Assembly (NCBI GenBank): GCA_965370435.1
Contig: CBDUUP010000088.1
Span: 1 to 13,378 of the forward strand
Direction of reading: 5' to 3'
Length of the DNA stretch: 13,378 nt
Source of the DNA: CBDUUP01 sp965370435
GTDB taxonomy: Bacteria > Chloroflexota > Anaerolineae > Anaerolineales > UBA11579
A model generated the notes under the pieces. It saw only the letters and a program-made list of their open reading frames with translations, did not search any database and was not told the origin of the DNA. Positions 1 through 5,824 of the stretch are shown here, in pieces. Position 1 is the first letter of the stretch, and every line of letters begins with the position of its first letter. The translations under genes were made by a program, and so were the position numbers.

Positions 1-92
1 TAATCATACCTGGTGGCTCTTTTTTGGTTTTCCTGACAACATTTGCGTGCACACCGCCTGCCTCATGCTCCCCTTGTTTCTGTGTTTCCGTG

Positions 93-98
93 TATAAT
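93..98 (+). promoter_or_regulatory. Possible -10 box upstream of the small membrane protein gene
   Basis: A perfect TATAAT lies about 95 bp upstream of the proposed TTG start at 193. No good -35 hexamer is found 16-18 bp upstream (that stretch is C-rich), so this would have to be a promoter with a weak -35, or it is a chance match in an AT-rich stretch. A second AT-rich stretch containing TACAAT (118-123) also lacks a clear -35. Confidence 0.25.
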
Positions 99-192
99 CA
101 CCTTGAGAAGATTTATATACAATGTCTTTCTCGCTCACCACTCCGATAGCCGTCGAGATGATCCGGCAAAGAAGTTCAATAAAGGGAATACC

Positions 193-579
193 TTGTCAGA
201 TACGATTTTGGTAGCGTTGATTGGTTTGGGGGGAGTAGCGTTAGGGACACTATTCGGATGGATTTTGAATTCTCGCTGGGAAATGAGTCGCGAGAGGAAA
301 AAATATGCTCGTGAAGATATGCTTCAGTTGCGCATTTGTCTATTGAAACACCTTGAAATTCTGGAAACAGGGGGTAATTCTATGTATTACCATTCATGGT
401 TGGAAGTAGTGATGGCTTGGGAAAAAGTAAGGATGCAAATTGGCAAGAACAGCTTGCACAAAGAATTAAGATCAATAATGGGGGTGTTACCTCAAGGAGA
501 GATGGTAATGGGTCAGTTTAATTACCTTCAGGGTAATATACTGGAGGCGGTTAAGATAATAGACCAATCTCTCTTATAG
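193..579 (+). CDS. Small single-pass membrane protein of unknown function
   Basis: I do not recognise a family. The proposed start is TTG at 193, preceded by AAAGGG (181-186) at a spacing of 6 and giving 128 residues. The frame stays open upstream to an ATG at 43, but those 50 residues have no convincing ribosome binding site and look non-coding. The protein opens with one hydrophobic segment (about residues 4-24, Gly/Leu/Ala-rich), then a basic stretch rich in Arg and Lys (RERKK), then a probably helical soluble domain of about 95 residues. By the positive-inside rule the basic flank suggests a cytoplasmic C-terminal domain. The gene is clearly more AT-rich than the genes to its right and stands alone, which may mean recent acquisition. 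No catalytic motif is visible. Existence is moderately certain; the function is unknown. Confidence 0.6.
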   Translation: MSDTILVALIGLGGVALGTLFGWILNSRWEMSRERKKYAREDMLQLRICLLKHLEILETGGNSMYYHSWLEVVMAWEKVRMQIGKNSLHKELRSIMGVLPQGEMVMGQFNYLQGNILEAVKIIDQSLL

Positions 580-678
580 GTATGTAGGATACATGCAAAA
601 AACCAAAATTGGTTCTGGCTAAATTTTTATAAAGCAAAGTTGCCAAGTTGATCACCCTTCCGTTAAAATGCTTAGAGT

Positions 679-822
679 TAGGACTTACGCACTTCAGAAA
701 CCTTGCGAAGGTTTTTTTGGAAATTATGACTGTATGCAAACGATTGTAAAGTATAAAATCACTTCATAAACAGAGAAACCTTCGCAAGGTTGCCATTAAA
801 TCTTTCAATTGCGTAAGGCCTA
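679..822. mobile_element. Miniature inverted-repeat element, copy 1 (144 bp)
   Basis: The element is bounded by 13-bp imperfect inverted ends, TAGGACTTACGCA (679-691) and TGCGTAAGGCCTA (810-822), with one mismatch. It is flanked by the direct repeat AGAGT (674-678 and 823-827), which fits a 5-bp target duplication. Inside are two near-palindromic 15-mers, AACCTTGCGAAGGTT (699-713) and AACCTTCGCAAGGTT (777-791). It has no coding capacity, so it is probably a non-autonomous element moved by a transposase encoded elsewhere. A second copy lies in opposite orientation at 2391-2636: positions 679-762 match 2553-2636 reversed with 3 differences in 84, and 777-822 match 2391-2436 reversed with 2 in 46. 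I cannot assign it to an IS family. Confidence 0.85.
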
Positions 823-1094
823 AGAGTGTTATAAAACATAATAACCATTGTGTAGTATTCTAGATGACGGCAATACCCTCCCCTCCCCCAGATGCTCTAC
901 CCCCAACCCCTCTTTCCCACATAGTGACGCCAACCATATCCCCAGCTTATCAAACGCCCAGCCCCAAGTCTAGCCCTCTGGCTGAAGGGCTGGCGCATTG
1001 ACGGCTGCCTCATGCGCGCCCTGAGTTCTTATTTCCGGGTATCCTTTCCCCCTCTCCTTAAACCTGCAACCTTCAACTTTCAAACCTTCAACCC
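823..1094. other. Intergenic region downstream of glgC
   Basis: No gene is visible here. The stretch contains C-rich low-complexity sequence (about 876-915) and, next to the glgC stop, short imperfect repeats of CAACCTTCAA (about 1064-1092). A hairpin with arms AGCCCT (972-977) and AGGGCT (986-991) could slow transcription leaving glgC, but it has no T-tract and is not a convincing terminator. Together with the element at 679-822 this explains the whole gene-free stretch from 580 to 1094. Confidence 0.5.
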
Positions 1095-2357
1095 TCACTC
1101 CGGCCCGATGTGCGTCCCGGCGGGCAGCACCTTGTCCTTGGGGACCACCACAATGCCGTCCCGCACCACCCAGCTATCGTGATCTTCATTCGTGCCCCGG
1201 GGGAAAGGACGGATGACCACCCCTTCTCCCACACGGACGTTCTTGTCTATGATGGCGCCTTCGATATGGCAGTCGGGGCCAATGCCCAAGGGGATGCCGC
1301 CCGCCTGGGCGACGGTGGCGAGGGTGTCGTAGTAATCGGCGCCCATGAGGATGGTGTCTTTGATGCGGGCGCCGTCCCGCACCTGGCTGCGCAGGCCGAT
1401 GATGGCGTGGTCAATTTTGGCCCGGTAAATGCGGCAGCCTTCGGCCAGCATCACGTCGCTCATAGTAGCGCCGTCCAGGATGGAGCCGGGCAGGAAGCGC
1501 GGGCGGGTGTAGATGGGGTCTTCGGGATCGTAGAAGTTGAAGGGCGGGTCTACGGTGGTCAGGCTGAGGCTGGTCTCGTAGTAGGAGCGGATAGTCCCGA
1601 TGTCGGCCCAGTAGCCGTCGAAATCGTACCCGTAAACGGCGTAGGATTGGATGGCCGCAGGGATCACCTCGCCGCCGAAATCGTCGTAGGTTGTCCCTTC
1701 CAACATTTCTATTAACACATCGGTGTTGAACAAGTAAATGCCCATCGAACCCAGATAGGGATGTTCAGGGTCGTCCCGGCTCACGAAGGTTTCCAGGATT
1801 TGGGGATCATCGGGTTTTTCGGCGAAGTCGGTGATGGTCCCCTGGGAATCGCTCTTGAGGATGCCGAAGCGGGAGGCCTCCTCCCTGGGGACCGGCTGCA
1901 CGGCCACGGTGATGTCGGCGCCCTTCTCCCAGTGGAAGGCGGCCATTTTTTCATAGTCCATCCGGTAGAGGTGGTCGCCCGCCAGGACCAGGACGTACTT
2001 GGCTTCGGTGGCCTGGATTTCGAGGAGCTGCTTGCGCACCGCGTCGGCGGTGCCCTGGTACCAATCGGCGCTCTGGGGAGTCTGCTCGGCAGCCAGAATT
2101 TGCACCCAGCCCCCGTGGAACCGGTCGAAGAGATAGGTCTGTGAGATGTGGCGGTGCAGCGAGACCGACTTGAACATGGTCAGCACGGCGATGCGGTGGA
2201 TGCCCGCGTTGATGCAGTTGCTGATGGGGATGTCGATCAGGCGGTATTTGCCCGCCATAGGCACGGCGGGCTTGGCCCGCAGTTGGGTGAGGGGGTGCAG
2301 GCGTTTGCCCTGCCCTCCGCCCATGATGACGCCCAGGATGTCGTTGGCGCTTGGCAT
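1095..2357 (-). CDS. glgC: Glucose-1-phosphate adenylyltransferase (ADP-glucose pyrophosphorylase)
   Basis: This enzyme makes ADP-glucose and pyrophosphate from ATP and glucose-1-phosphate, the committing step of bacterial glycogen synthesis in the cytoplasm. The 420 residues match the usual family length. Visible motifs are the nucleotide-binding GGGQGKRLHPLT (13-24) with KPAVP (29-33), WYQGTADAVRK (99-109), LAGDHLYRMDY (125-135), FAEKP (178-182) with the lysine expected to contact glucose-1-phosphate, GSMGIYLF (203-210) and GYWADIGT (248-255). A C-terminal part of about 140 residues has the hexapeptide-like pattern of a left-handed beta helix, the usual regulatory and oligomerisation domain. 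The start ATG has GGGAG (2365-2369) upstream at spacing 7. No other glycogen gene is adjacent. The 5' end sits 33 bp from a miniature element, so the promoter is in or beyond that element. The family call is secure; the allosteric effector cannot be read from the sequence. Confidence 0.96.
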   Translation of the reverse strand: MPSANDILGVIMGGGQGKRLHPLTQLRAKPAVPMAGKYRLIDIPISNCINAGIHRIAVLTMFKSVSLHRHISQTYLFDRFHGGWVQILAAEQTPQSADWYQGTADAVRKQLLEIQATEAKYVLVLAGDHLYRMDYEKMAAFHWEKGADITVAVQPVPREEASRFGILKSDSQGTITDFAEKPDDPQILETFVSRDDPEHPYLGSMGIYLFNTDVLIEMLEGTTYDDFGGEVIPAAIQSYAVYGYDFDGYWADIGTIRSYYETSLSLTTVDPPFNFYDPEDPIYTRPRFLPGSILDGATMSDVMLAEGCRIYRAKIDHAIIGLRSQVRDGARIKDTILMGADYYDTLATVAQAGGIPLGIGPDCHIEGAIIDKNVRVGEGVVIRPFPRGTNEDHDSWVVRDGIVVVPKDKVLPAGTHIGPE

Positions 2358-2390
2358 AGAGAGTCTCCCGGCAAGTTTACTGGAATAGTT

Positions 2391-2636
2391 TAGGACTTAC
2401 GCAATTGAAAGATTTAATGGCAGCCTTGCGAAGGTTGTTTGGAAAAATGAGTGATTTTGCCCTCGAGAACTGATTTTTCAATAAGTTTGAAGCCTGAGCA
2501 ACCTTCGCAAGGTTTAGGGCGACTCTTCGATTGAGCCTTGACAGACTACTAGGTGATTTTATACTTTACAATCGTTTGCATACAGTCATAATTTCCAAAA
2601 AAGCCTTCGCAAAGTTTCTGAAGTGCGTATGTCCTA
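2391..2636. mobile_element. Miniature inverted-repeat element, copy 2 (246 bp, inverted relative to copy 1)
   Basis: The ends are TAGGACTTACGCA (2391-2403) and TGCGTATGTCCTA (2624-2636). The two ends match copy 1 in reverse orientation almost perfectly, but the middle (about 2437-2552) is roughly 100 bp longer than in copy 1. That extra segment carries its own AACCTTCGCAAGGTT (2500-2514), so this copy has three of these 15-mers, two of them degenerate (2422-2436 and 2602-2616). No clear target duplication is seen: the flanks are TAGTT on the left and TGTTA on the right. It encodes no protein. It lies immediately upstream of glgC and about 170 bp before the promoter of the ABC operon, and it could affect expression of glgC. 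Confidence 0.85.
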
Positions 2637-2808
2637 TGTTATATCCCTATGATACATCCAGGCGGGACAAGTTGCAAGGCGAAGAAGTTTTTATCTTGTA
2701 GACAAACTATACCGGAAATTGAGCCTATTGGCAATACTGCATTTGCATAGGTTGAGTTTGGTTCTTTTGATCCCTCGCTTGCCTCCGCGCTCTATCCCAA
2801 TTCCCCTC

Positions 2809-2837
2809 TTGACAAACTCTCCGATCTAGTATACAAT
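2809..2837 (+). promoter_or_regulatory. Sigma70-type promoter of the PLDc_N/ABC operon
   Basis: A consensus -35 TTGACA (2809-2814) is followed by a 17-bp spacer and TACAAT (2832-2837), a close match to the -10 consensus. TATACA at 2830-2835 is an alternative -10 with a 15-bp spacer. Transcription should start near 2843-2846, about 35 bp before the first gene, which has AAGGA (2868-2872) seven bases ahead of its ATG. Confidence 0.75.
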
Positions 2838-2859
2838 TGTACAATGATACACTGATACA
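2830..2859. promoter_or_regulatory. Operator-like palindromes and direct repeats over the -10 and start region
   Basis: Two overlapping perfect 10-bp palindromes, TACAATTGTA (2832-2841) and ATTGTACAAT (2836-2845), cover the -10 box. They are followed by a direct repeat of TGATACA at 8-bp spacing (2845-2851 and 2853-2859). A protein bound here would block RNA polymerase, so repression is the simplest reading. Similar ABC operons in other bacteria are often controlled by GntR/YtrA-type repressors that bind TGTA/TACA-type sites, but no regulator gene is in the window, so its identity is inference. Confidence 0.5.
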
Positions 2860-2879
2860 ATATCAATAAGGAAAATATC

Positions 2880-3089
2880 ATGGACTTTGACTTTAGCGAA
2901 TTGACTCCCTACATCCCCCTGCTCATCCCGATTCTCCTCATCCAGTTGGGTTTGGTGATCGCCGCTTTACTGGACCTGCGCAAACAGACCGCCCTGCGCG
3001 GCCCCAAGTGGATGTGGGTGGTCATCATCATATTTGTCAACCTCATCGGCCCCATTATTTATTTTGTGGTTGGCCGGGAGGAGGAATAG
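2880..3089 (+). CDS. PLDc_N-type small membrane protein (69 aa), first gene of the ABC operon
   Basis: This short integral membrane protein has two hydrophobic helices (about residues 11-32 and 45-63). A polar link containing LDLRKQTALRGPKW lies between them, and the C-terminus ends GREEE. The pattern (helix, Asp-Leu, basic loop, W, second helix with N-x-x-G-P-x-x-Y) matches the PLDc_N domain, the membrane part found at the N-terminus of cardiolipin synthases and as free-standing proteins beside ABC exporters, such as YxlE of Bacillus. There is no phospholipase HKD motif, so it is not an enzyme. It is separated by 1 nt from the ATPase gene and is probably co-translated with it. A likely role is an accessory or regulatory subunit of the transporter; this is inferred from context. 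Confidence 0.85.
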   Translation: MDFDFSELTPYIPLLIPILLIQLGLVIAALLDLRKQTALRGPKWMWVVIIIFVNLIGPIIYFVVGREEE

Positions 3090-3090
3090 C

Positions 3091-4029
3091 GTGGGCGCCA
3101 ACGAGGCCGCCATCCGCTGCCAGAACCTGGGCCGCACCTACGGCGAGGTGGAGGCATTGAAGACTCTCGACCTGGAGATCCCCGCCGGAACCGTCTTCGG
3201 ATTCCTGGGGCGCAACGGGGCCGGGAAGACCACCACCATCCGCCTGCTGACCGGCCTGGCCCACCCCACCACCGGGTCGGCCTGGGTGGCGGGCGTGGAG
3301 ACCGCCAACGGCGACAGCCTGGCCCGGGAGAAATTTGGCTACCTGCCCCAAGACCCGGCTTTCTACGCCTGGATGACGCCGGTCGAATTCCTCGATTACG
3401 TGGGGCGGCTCTTCGGCCTGGAGGATAAGGCCCGCAAGCGGCGAATAGACGAACTGCTGGAACTGGTCGAGTTGAAAGACGCCGCCCGGCGGCGCATCGG
3501 CGGATTTTCGGGCGGGATGCACCAGCGCATGGGCATCGCCCAGGCCCTCATCCACGAACCCCCGGTGTTGTTCCTGGACGAACCCACCAGTTCCCTGGAC
3601 CCCGCCGGGCGTTACGAAGTGTTGGACTTGATCGCCAGCCTGCGCGGGGTGGTGACGGTTTTCCTCTCCAGCCACATCCTGCAGGACGTGGAGCGGATCT
3701 GCGACACCATCGGCATCATCCACAAAGGGGAACTGCTGCTGGTCGCCGGGCGGGAGGAGTTGCTGAACCGCTACGCCGTCAACGCGGCCCGCCTGGAGAT
3801 TGACCCCGCCGGATTGCCCCTCTCGCCGGATTTCGTCGCCCAATTGCAGGCCCAGCCCTGGGTGGAGCAAGTGACCGAGGAACAGGACACGCTGCGGGTC
3901 GCCGTCTCCGACCTGGAACAGGGCAAGCGCGCTCTGCTGCCTCTGGTGGTTGAACATGGGGTGTTGCTGTCCGGCTATGAGTGGGTGCGCCCCACGCTGG
4001 AAGAAGTCTTCCTGAGGATAAGCGCTTAG
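3091..4029 (+). CDS. ABC transporter ATP-binding protein (ABC-2 exporter type)
   Basis: The protein binds and hydrolyses ATP on the cytoplasmic face to drive the ABC-2 permease encoded next to it. I choose GTG 3091 as the start (312 aa): GGGAGGAGG lies just upstream, and the start is 1 nt past the stop of the preceding gene. An ATG at 3034 would overlap that gene for no visible reason. Motifs are Walker A GRNGAGKT (40-47), Q-loop Gln87, signature FSGGM (139-143), Walker B LFLDEP (160-165) with catalytic Glu164, D-loop SSLD (167-170) and switch His195. A C-terminal extension of about 85 residues follows, as in BcrA/YxlF-type ATPases. The stop codon abuts the ATG of the next gene (TAGATG), which suggests translational coupling. 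All catalytic residues are present; the substrate is unknown. Confidence 0.93.
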   Translation: MGANEAAIRCQNLGRTYGEVEALKTLDLEIPAGTVFGFLGRNGAGKTTTIRLLTGLAHPTTGSAWVAGVETANGDSLAREKFGYLPQDPAFYAWMTPVEFLDYVGRLFGLEDKARKRRIDELLELVELKDAARRRIGGFSGGMHQRMGIAQALIHEPPVLFLDEPTSSLDPAGRYEVLDLIASLRGVVTVFLSSHILQDVERICDTIGIIHKGELLLVAGREELLNRYAVNAARLEIDPAGLPLSPDFVAQLQAQPWVEQVTEEQDTLRVAVSDLEQGKRALLPLVVEHGVLLSGYEWVRPTLEEVFLRISA

Positions 4030-5595
4030 ATGACTACATTACTTTATTGCCTCTCGATTGTGCTGATGATTTCGCTGCCGGTGGTTGTGGCGATCCTGCT
4101 GCGCCGCCGTTTCCGTACCCTGTGGCTGATGTTTGTGGTGGGCGTGTTGACCTTCACCGTCTCGCAAGTCTTCCACATCCCTTTCAATAACTGGCTCACC
4201 GATCTCGGCCTGCTGCCGGAGGGTGGAAGTTTGGCCGGGCCGCCCCTCTGGCAGACGGCCCTGATCCTGGGCCTGTCGGCGGGGGTCTTCGAGGAATTGG
4301 TCCGGGCCGGGGGATTCTGGCTCTTGAAACGCTATCGCCGCTTTGAAGATGGCGTGATGATGGGGCTGGGACACGGCGGGATTGAAGCGATGGTGTTCGG
4401 CGGCGTGCTGACCGCCGCTTCGATCAGCGAATTGCTTTTCCTCCAGGGCGTGGACTTGAACACGCTGGGCCTCTCCCCGGAACGACTGGCCGCGCTGAGC
4501 GGCCAAATAGAATTGTTCGCCGCCTCTCCCTGGCTGGCCGCCGCGCCTCTGTTGGAACGAGGTCTCGCCATGACCGCCCAGGTGATCTTTTCCCTGCTGG
4601 TCTGGCGGGCCTTCCAGCGGCGCAACGTTCTCTATTTGCTGGCTGCCATTGGGTACCACGCCGCGATTGACGGCGTCGCCGTGTACGTTCTCATGCAGAC
4701 TGAAAAAGTCTGGTTGGTGGAAGCCGTCTTCCTGGTTTCGATATTGCCGGGTTTGGTCTGGCTGTGGCGCACCTGGCCTCGGAAAGCTGACCGGGAACCC
4801 CATCCGGTCCCGCTGGTCTCCACCGAGTGGAGAGCCTTCTTCACCGCCCTGCGCAAGGAACTGCTCCAGCAGTGGCGGACCAAACGCCTATTGGTAGTGC
4901 TGGTCGTATTCGTTCTGTTCGGCCTGATGTCGCCCCTGATCGCCAAGTTCACCCCTGAAATTCTGGGGAGCCTGGAGGGCGCCGAGATGTTCGCCGACCT
5001 GATCCCCACTCCCACTGCGGCGGACGGGATGGCCCAATACGTCAAGAACCTGACCCAGTTCGGGTTCATCATCGCTTTGCTGCTGGGGATGGGCGCGGTG
5101 GCGGAGGAGAAAGAGCGCGGCACGGCCCCCATGATCTTGAGCAAACCCATGCCCCGCTGGGCTTTTGTGCTGAGCAAGTTCACCGCCCAGGCCCTGGTCT
5201 ACGCTCTGGGGTTCGGGATCGCTTCTCTGGGCGCTTACTATTACACCCTGATCTTGTTCGGCCCCTTTGATTTTGGCGCCTTCATGTTCATGAACCTGCT
5301 GCTTCTGCTCTGGCTGTTGACTTTCGTGGCCGTCACCATGCTGGGCAGCGTCCTGGGGAACACCACCGGATCGGCCGCGGGGATCGGTCTGGTTGGGGCG
5401 GTGGTCTTGCTGCTGGCCGGGTCTTTGCCCCGGGTGGGCGCGCTGGCCCCCGGCGGGCTGGTGGCCTGGGCCAGCCAGTTGGGCGCCGGAATGACCGAGA
5501 TTCCTGCCAATGGGGGCGCGGCGGCGATGGCGGTGGTCATAATTCTGGTGGGATTGATCGCTGCGGTGGGCGTTTTTGAGAACCAGGAGTCGTAG
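4030..5595 (+). CDS. Fusion of a YhfC/CPBP-like putative intramembrane protease and an ABC-2 permease
   Basis: This 521-aa polytopic membrane protein has two parts. Residues 1 to about 250 contain roughly seven hydrophobic segments and the residues expected of the YhfC-type glutamic intramembrane protease family: Glu88-Glu89 with Arg92 (FEELVR), His115 in GHGGIEA (114-120, with Glu119) and His210 in YHAAID. Residues from about 266 look like an ABC-2 permease. It begins with the typical amphipathic FFTALRKELLQQWRTKR, then about six hydrophobic segments, with EEKERGT (359-365) and SKPMPR in the cytoplasmic loop, a conserved ABC-2 permease signature. The linker at about 250-265 has no internal start codon with a ribosome binding site, and reading is continuous. 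The gene starts directly at the stop of the ATPase gene and ends 41 bp before a terminator. It probably forms an exporter with the ATPase; what the protease domain cleaves, if anything, is unknown. Confidence 0.85.
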   Translation: MTTLLYCLSIVLMISLPVVVAILLRRRFRTLWLMFVVGVLTFTVSQVFHIPFNNWLTDLGLLPEGGSLAGPPLWQTALILGLSAGVFEELVRAGGFWLLKRYRRFEDGVMMGLGHGGIEAMVFGGVLTAASISELLFLQGVDLNTLGLSPERLAALSGQIELFAASPWLAAAPLLERGLAMTAQVIFSLLVWRAFQRRNVLYLLAAIGYHAAIDGVAVYVLMQTEKVWLVEAVFLVSILPGLVWLWRTWPRKADREPHPVPLVSTEWRAFFTALRKELLQQWRTKRLLVVLVVFVLFGLMSPLIAKFTPEILGSLEGAEMFADLIPTPTAADGMAQYVKNLTQFGFIIALLLGMGAVAEEKERGTAPMILSKPMPRWAFVLSKFTAQALVYALGFGIASLGAYYYTLILFGPFDFGAFMFMNLLLLLWLLTFVAVTMLGSVLGNTTGSAAGIGLVGAVVLLLAGSLPRVGALAPGGLVAWASQLGAGMTEIPANGGAAAMAVVIILVGLIAAVGVFENQES

Positions 5596-5636
5596 ATTTC
5601 TGTCCCAAGCAGCCTCAACCGGTAGAATTTTCATAA

Positions 5637-5671
5637 AAAACGCCGCCGTTCTGCATGAACGGCGGCGTTTT
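5637..5671 (+). terminator. Intrinsic terminator after the ABC operon
   Basis: A perfect 15-bp stem is formed by AAAACGCCGCCGTTC (5637-5651) and GAACGGCGGCGTTTT (5657-5671), with the 5-nt loop TGCAT. It is followed by GGGTTGTTTTTT. It lies 41 bp after the permease stop and separates the ABC operon from the solute-binding-protein array. The A-tract on the left arm would also make it work for transcription from the other side. Confidence 0.93.
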
Positions 5672-5697
5672 GGGTTGTTTTTTGGAACGTTTGGCGC

Positions 5698-5726
5698 TTG
5701 ACTTTGGCCTCTAAAAAGCGTACTCT
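5698..5726 (+). promoter_or_regulatory. Candidate promoter of the first solute-binding-protein gene
   Basis: TTGACT (5698-5703) is a good -35, with a 17-bp spacer to TACTCT (5721-5726), a weak -10 match (3 of 6). It sits just after the terminator of the previous operon and about 100 bp before the start codon, where a promoter is required because transcription is expected to end at 5671. The long leader would include the palindrome at 5749-5768. Confidence 0.45.
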
Positions 5727-5748
5727 ATAGACAGCGGCGAATGGCAGC

Positions 5749-5768
5749 GAGGTTTCACGTGAAACCTC
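5749..5768. promoter_or_regulatory. Perfect 20-bp palindrome matching the parS (ParB-binding) core
   Basis: GAGGTTTCACGTGAAACCTC is its own reverse complement over all 20 bases. Its inner 14 bases, GTTTCACGTGAAAC (5752-5765), are identical to the core of the widely conserved chromosomal parS site, whose 16-mer consensus is TGTTTCACGTGAAACA. Only the outermost symmetric pair differs (G and C instead of T and A). ParB/Spo0J binds such sites, spreads, and helps segregate origins; the sites cluster near oriC. I found no other copy in the window and no parA or parB gene. The alternative is an operator for a local regulator, because the site lies in the leader of a gene. Confidence 0.7.
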
Positions 5769-5824
5769 CCCAGGTCTAGGCCGCAGAGAAGAGAAGATTC
5801 ACTACGCCTTTTGGGAGGGATGCT

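Noticed and set aside
43..192. Upstream extension of the first gene to the ATG at 43
   Set aside because: There is no ribosome binding site, the extra 50 residues look like random translation, and a TTG with a well-placed AAAGGG precedes the membrane segment.
601..614. AACCAA/TTGGTT hairpin after the small membrane protein gene as a terminator
   Set aside because: The stem is short and AT-rich with almost no loop, and the T-run comes about ten bases later.
551..739. A 62-codon minus-strand frame overlapping the first miniature element
   Set aside because: It runs through the element's inverted end and palindromes, has no ribosome binding site, and part of it recurs in the second element as non-coding DNA.
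679..827. Repeated 15-mers as a CRISPR array
   Set aside because: The repeats are too short, alternate in orientation, are irregularly spaced and lie inside elements with terminal inverted repeats and a target duplication.
972..991. Hairpin AGCCCT/AGGGCT as a terminator for glgC
   Set aside because: Only 6 bp of stem with an 8-nt loop and no T-tract on the minus strand.
679..2636. The two elements plus glgC as a proven composite transposon
   Set aside because: The sequences outside the outer ends (AGAGT and TGTTA) do not form a shared target duplication, and no transposase is present.
3055..3957. A long open frame on the minus strand opposite the ABC ATPase gene
   Set aside because: The plus strand carries all ABC motifs; the opposite frame is Gly/Gln/Pro-rich and is an artefact of GC-rich codon use. 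The same holds for the long frames opposite the permease and the binding-protein genes.
5786..5798. A 13-base purine stretch (GAGAAGAGAAGAT) shared with 10129-10141 just before paralog 3
   Set aside because: It could be a relic of a common leader, but in paralog 1 it is out of frame with the start and is low-complexity purine sequence that recurs easily.
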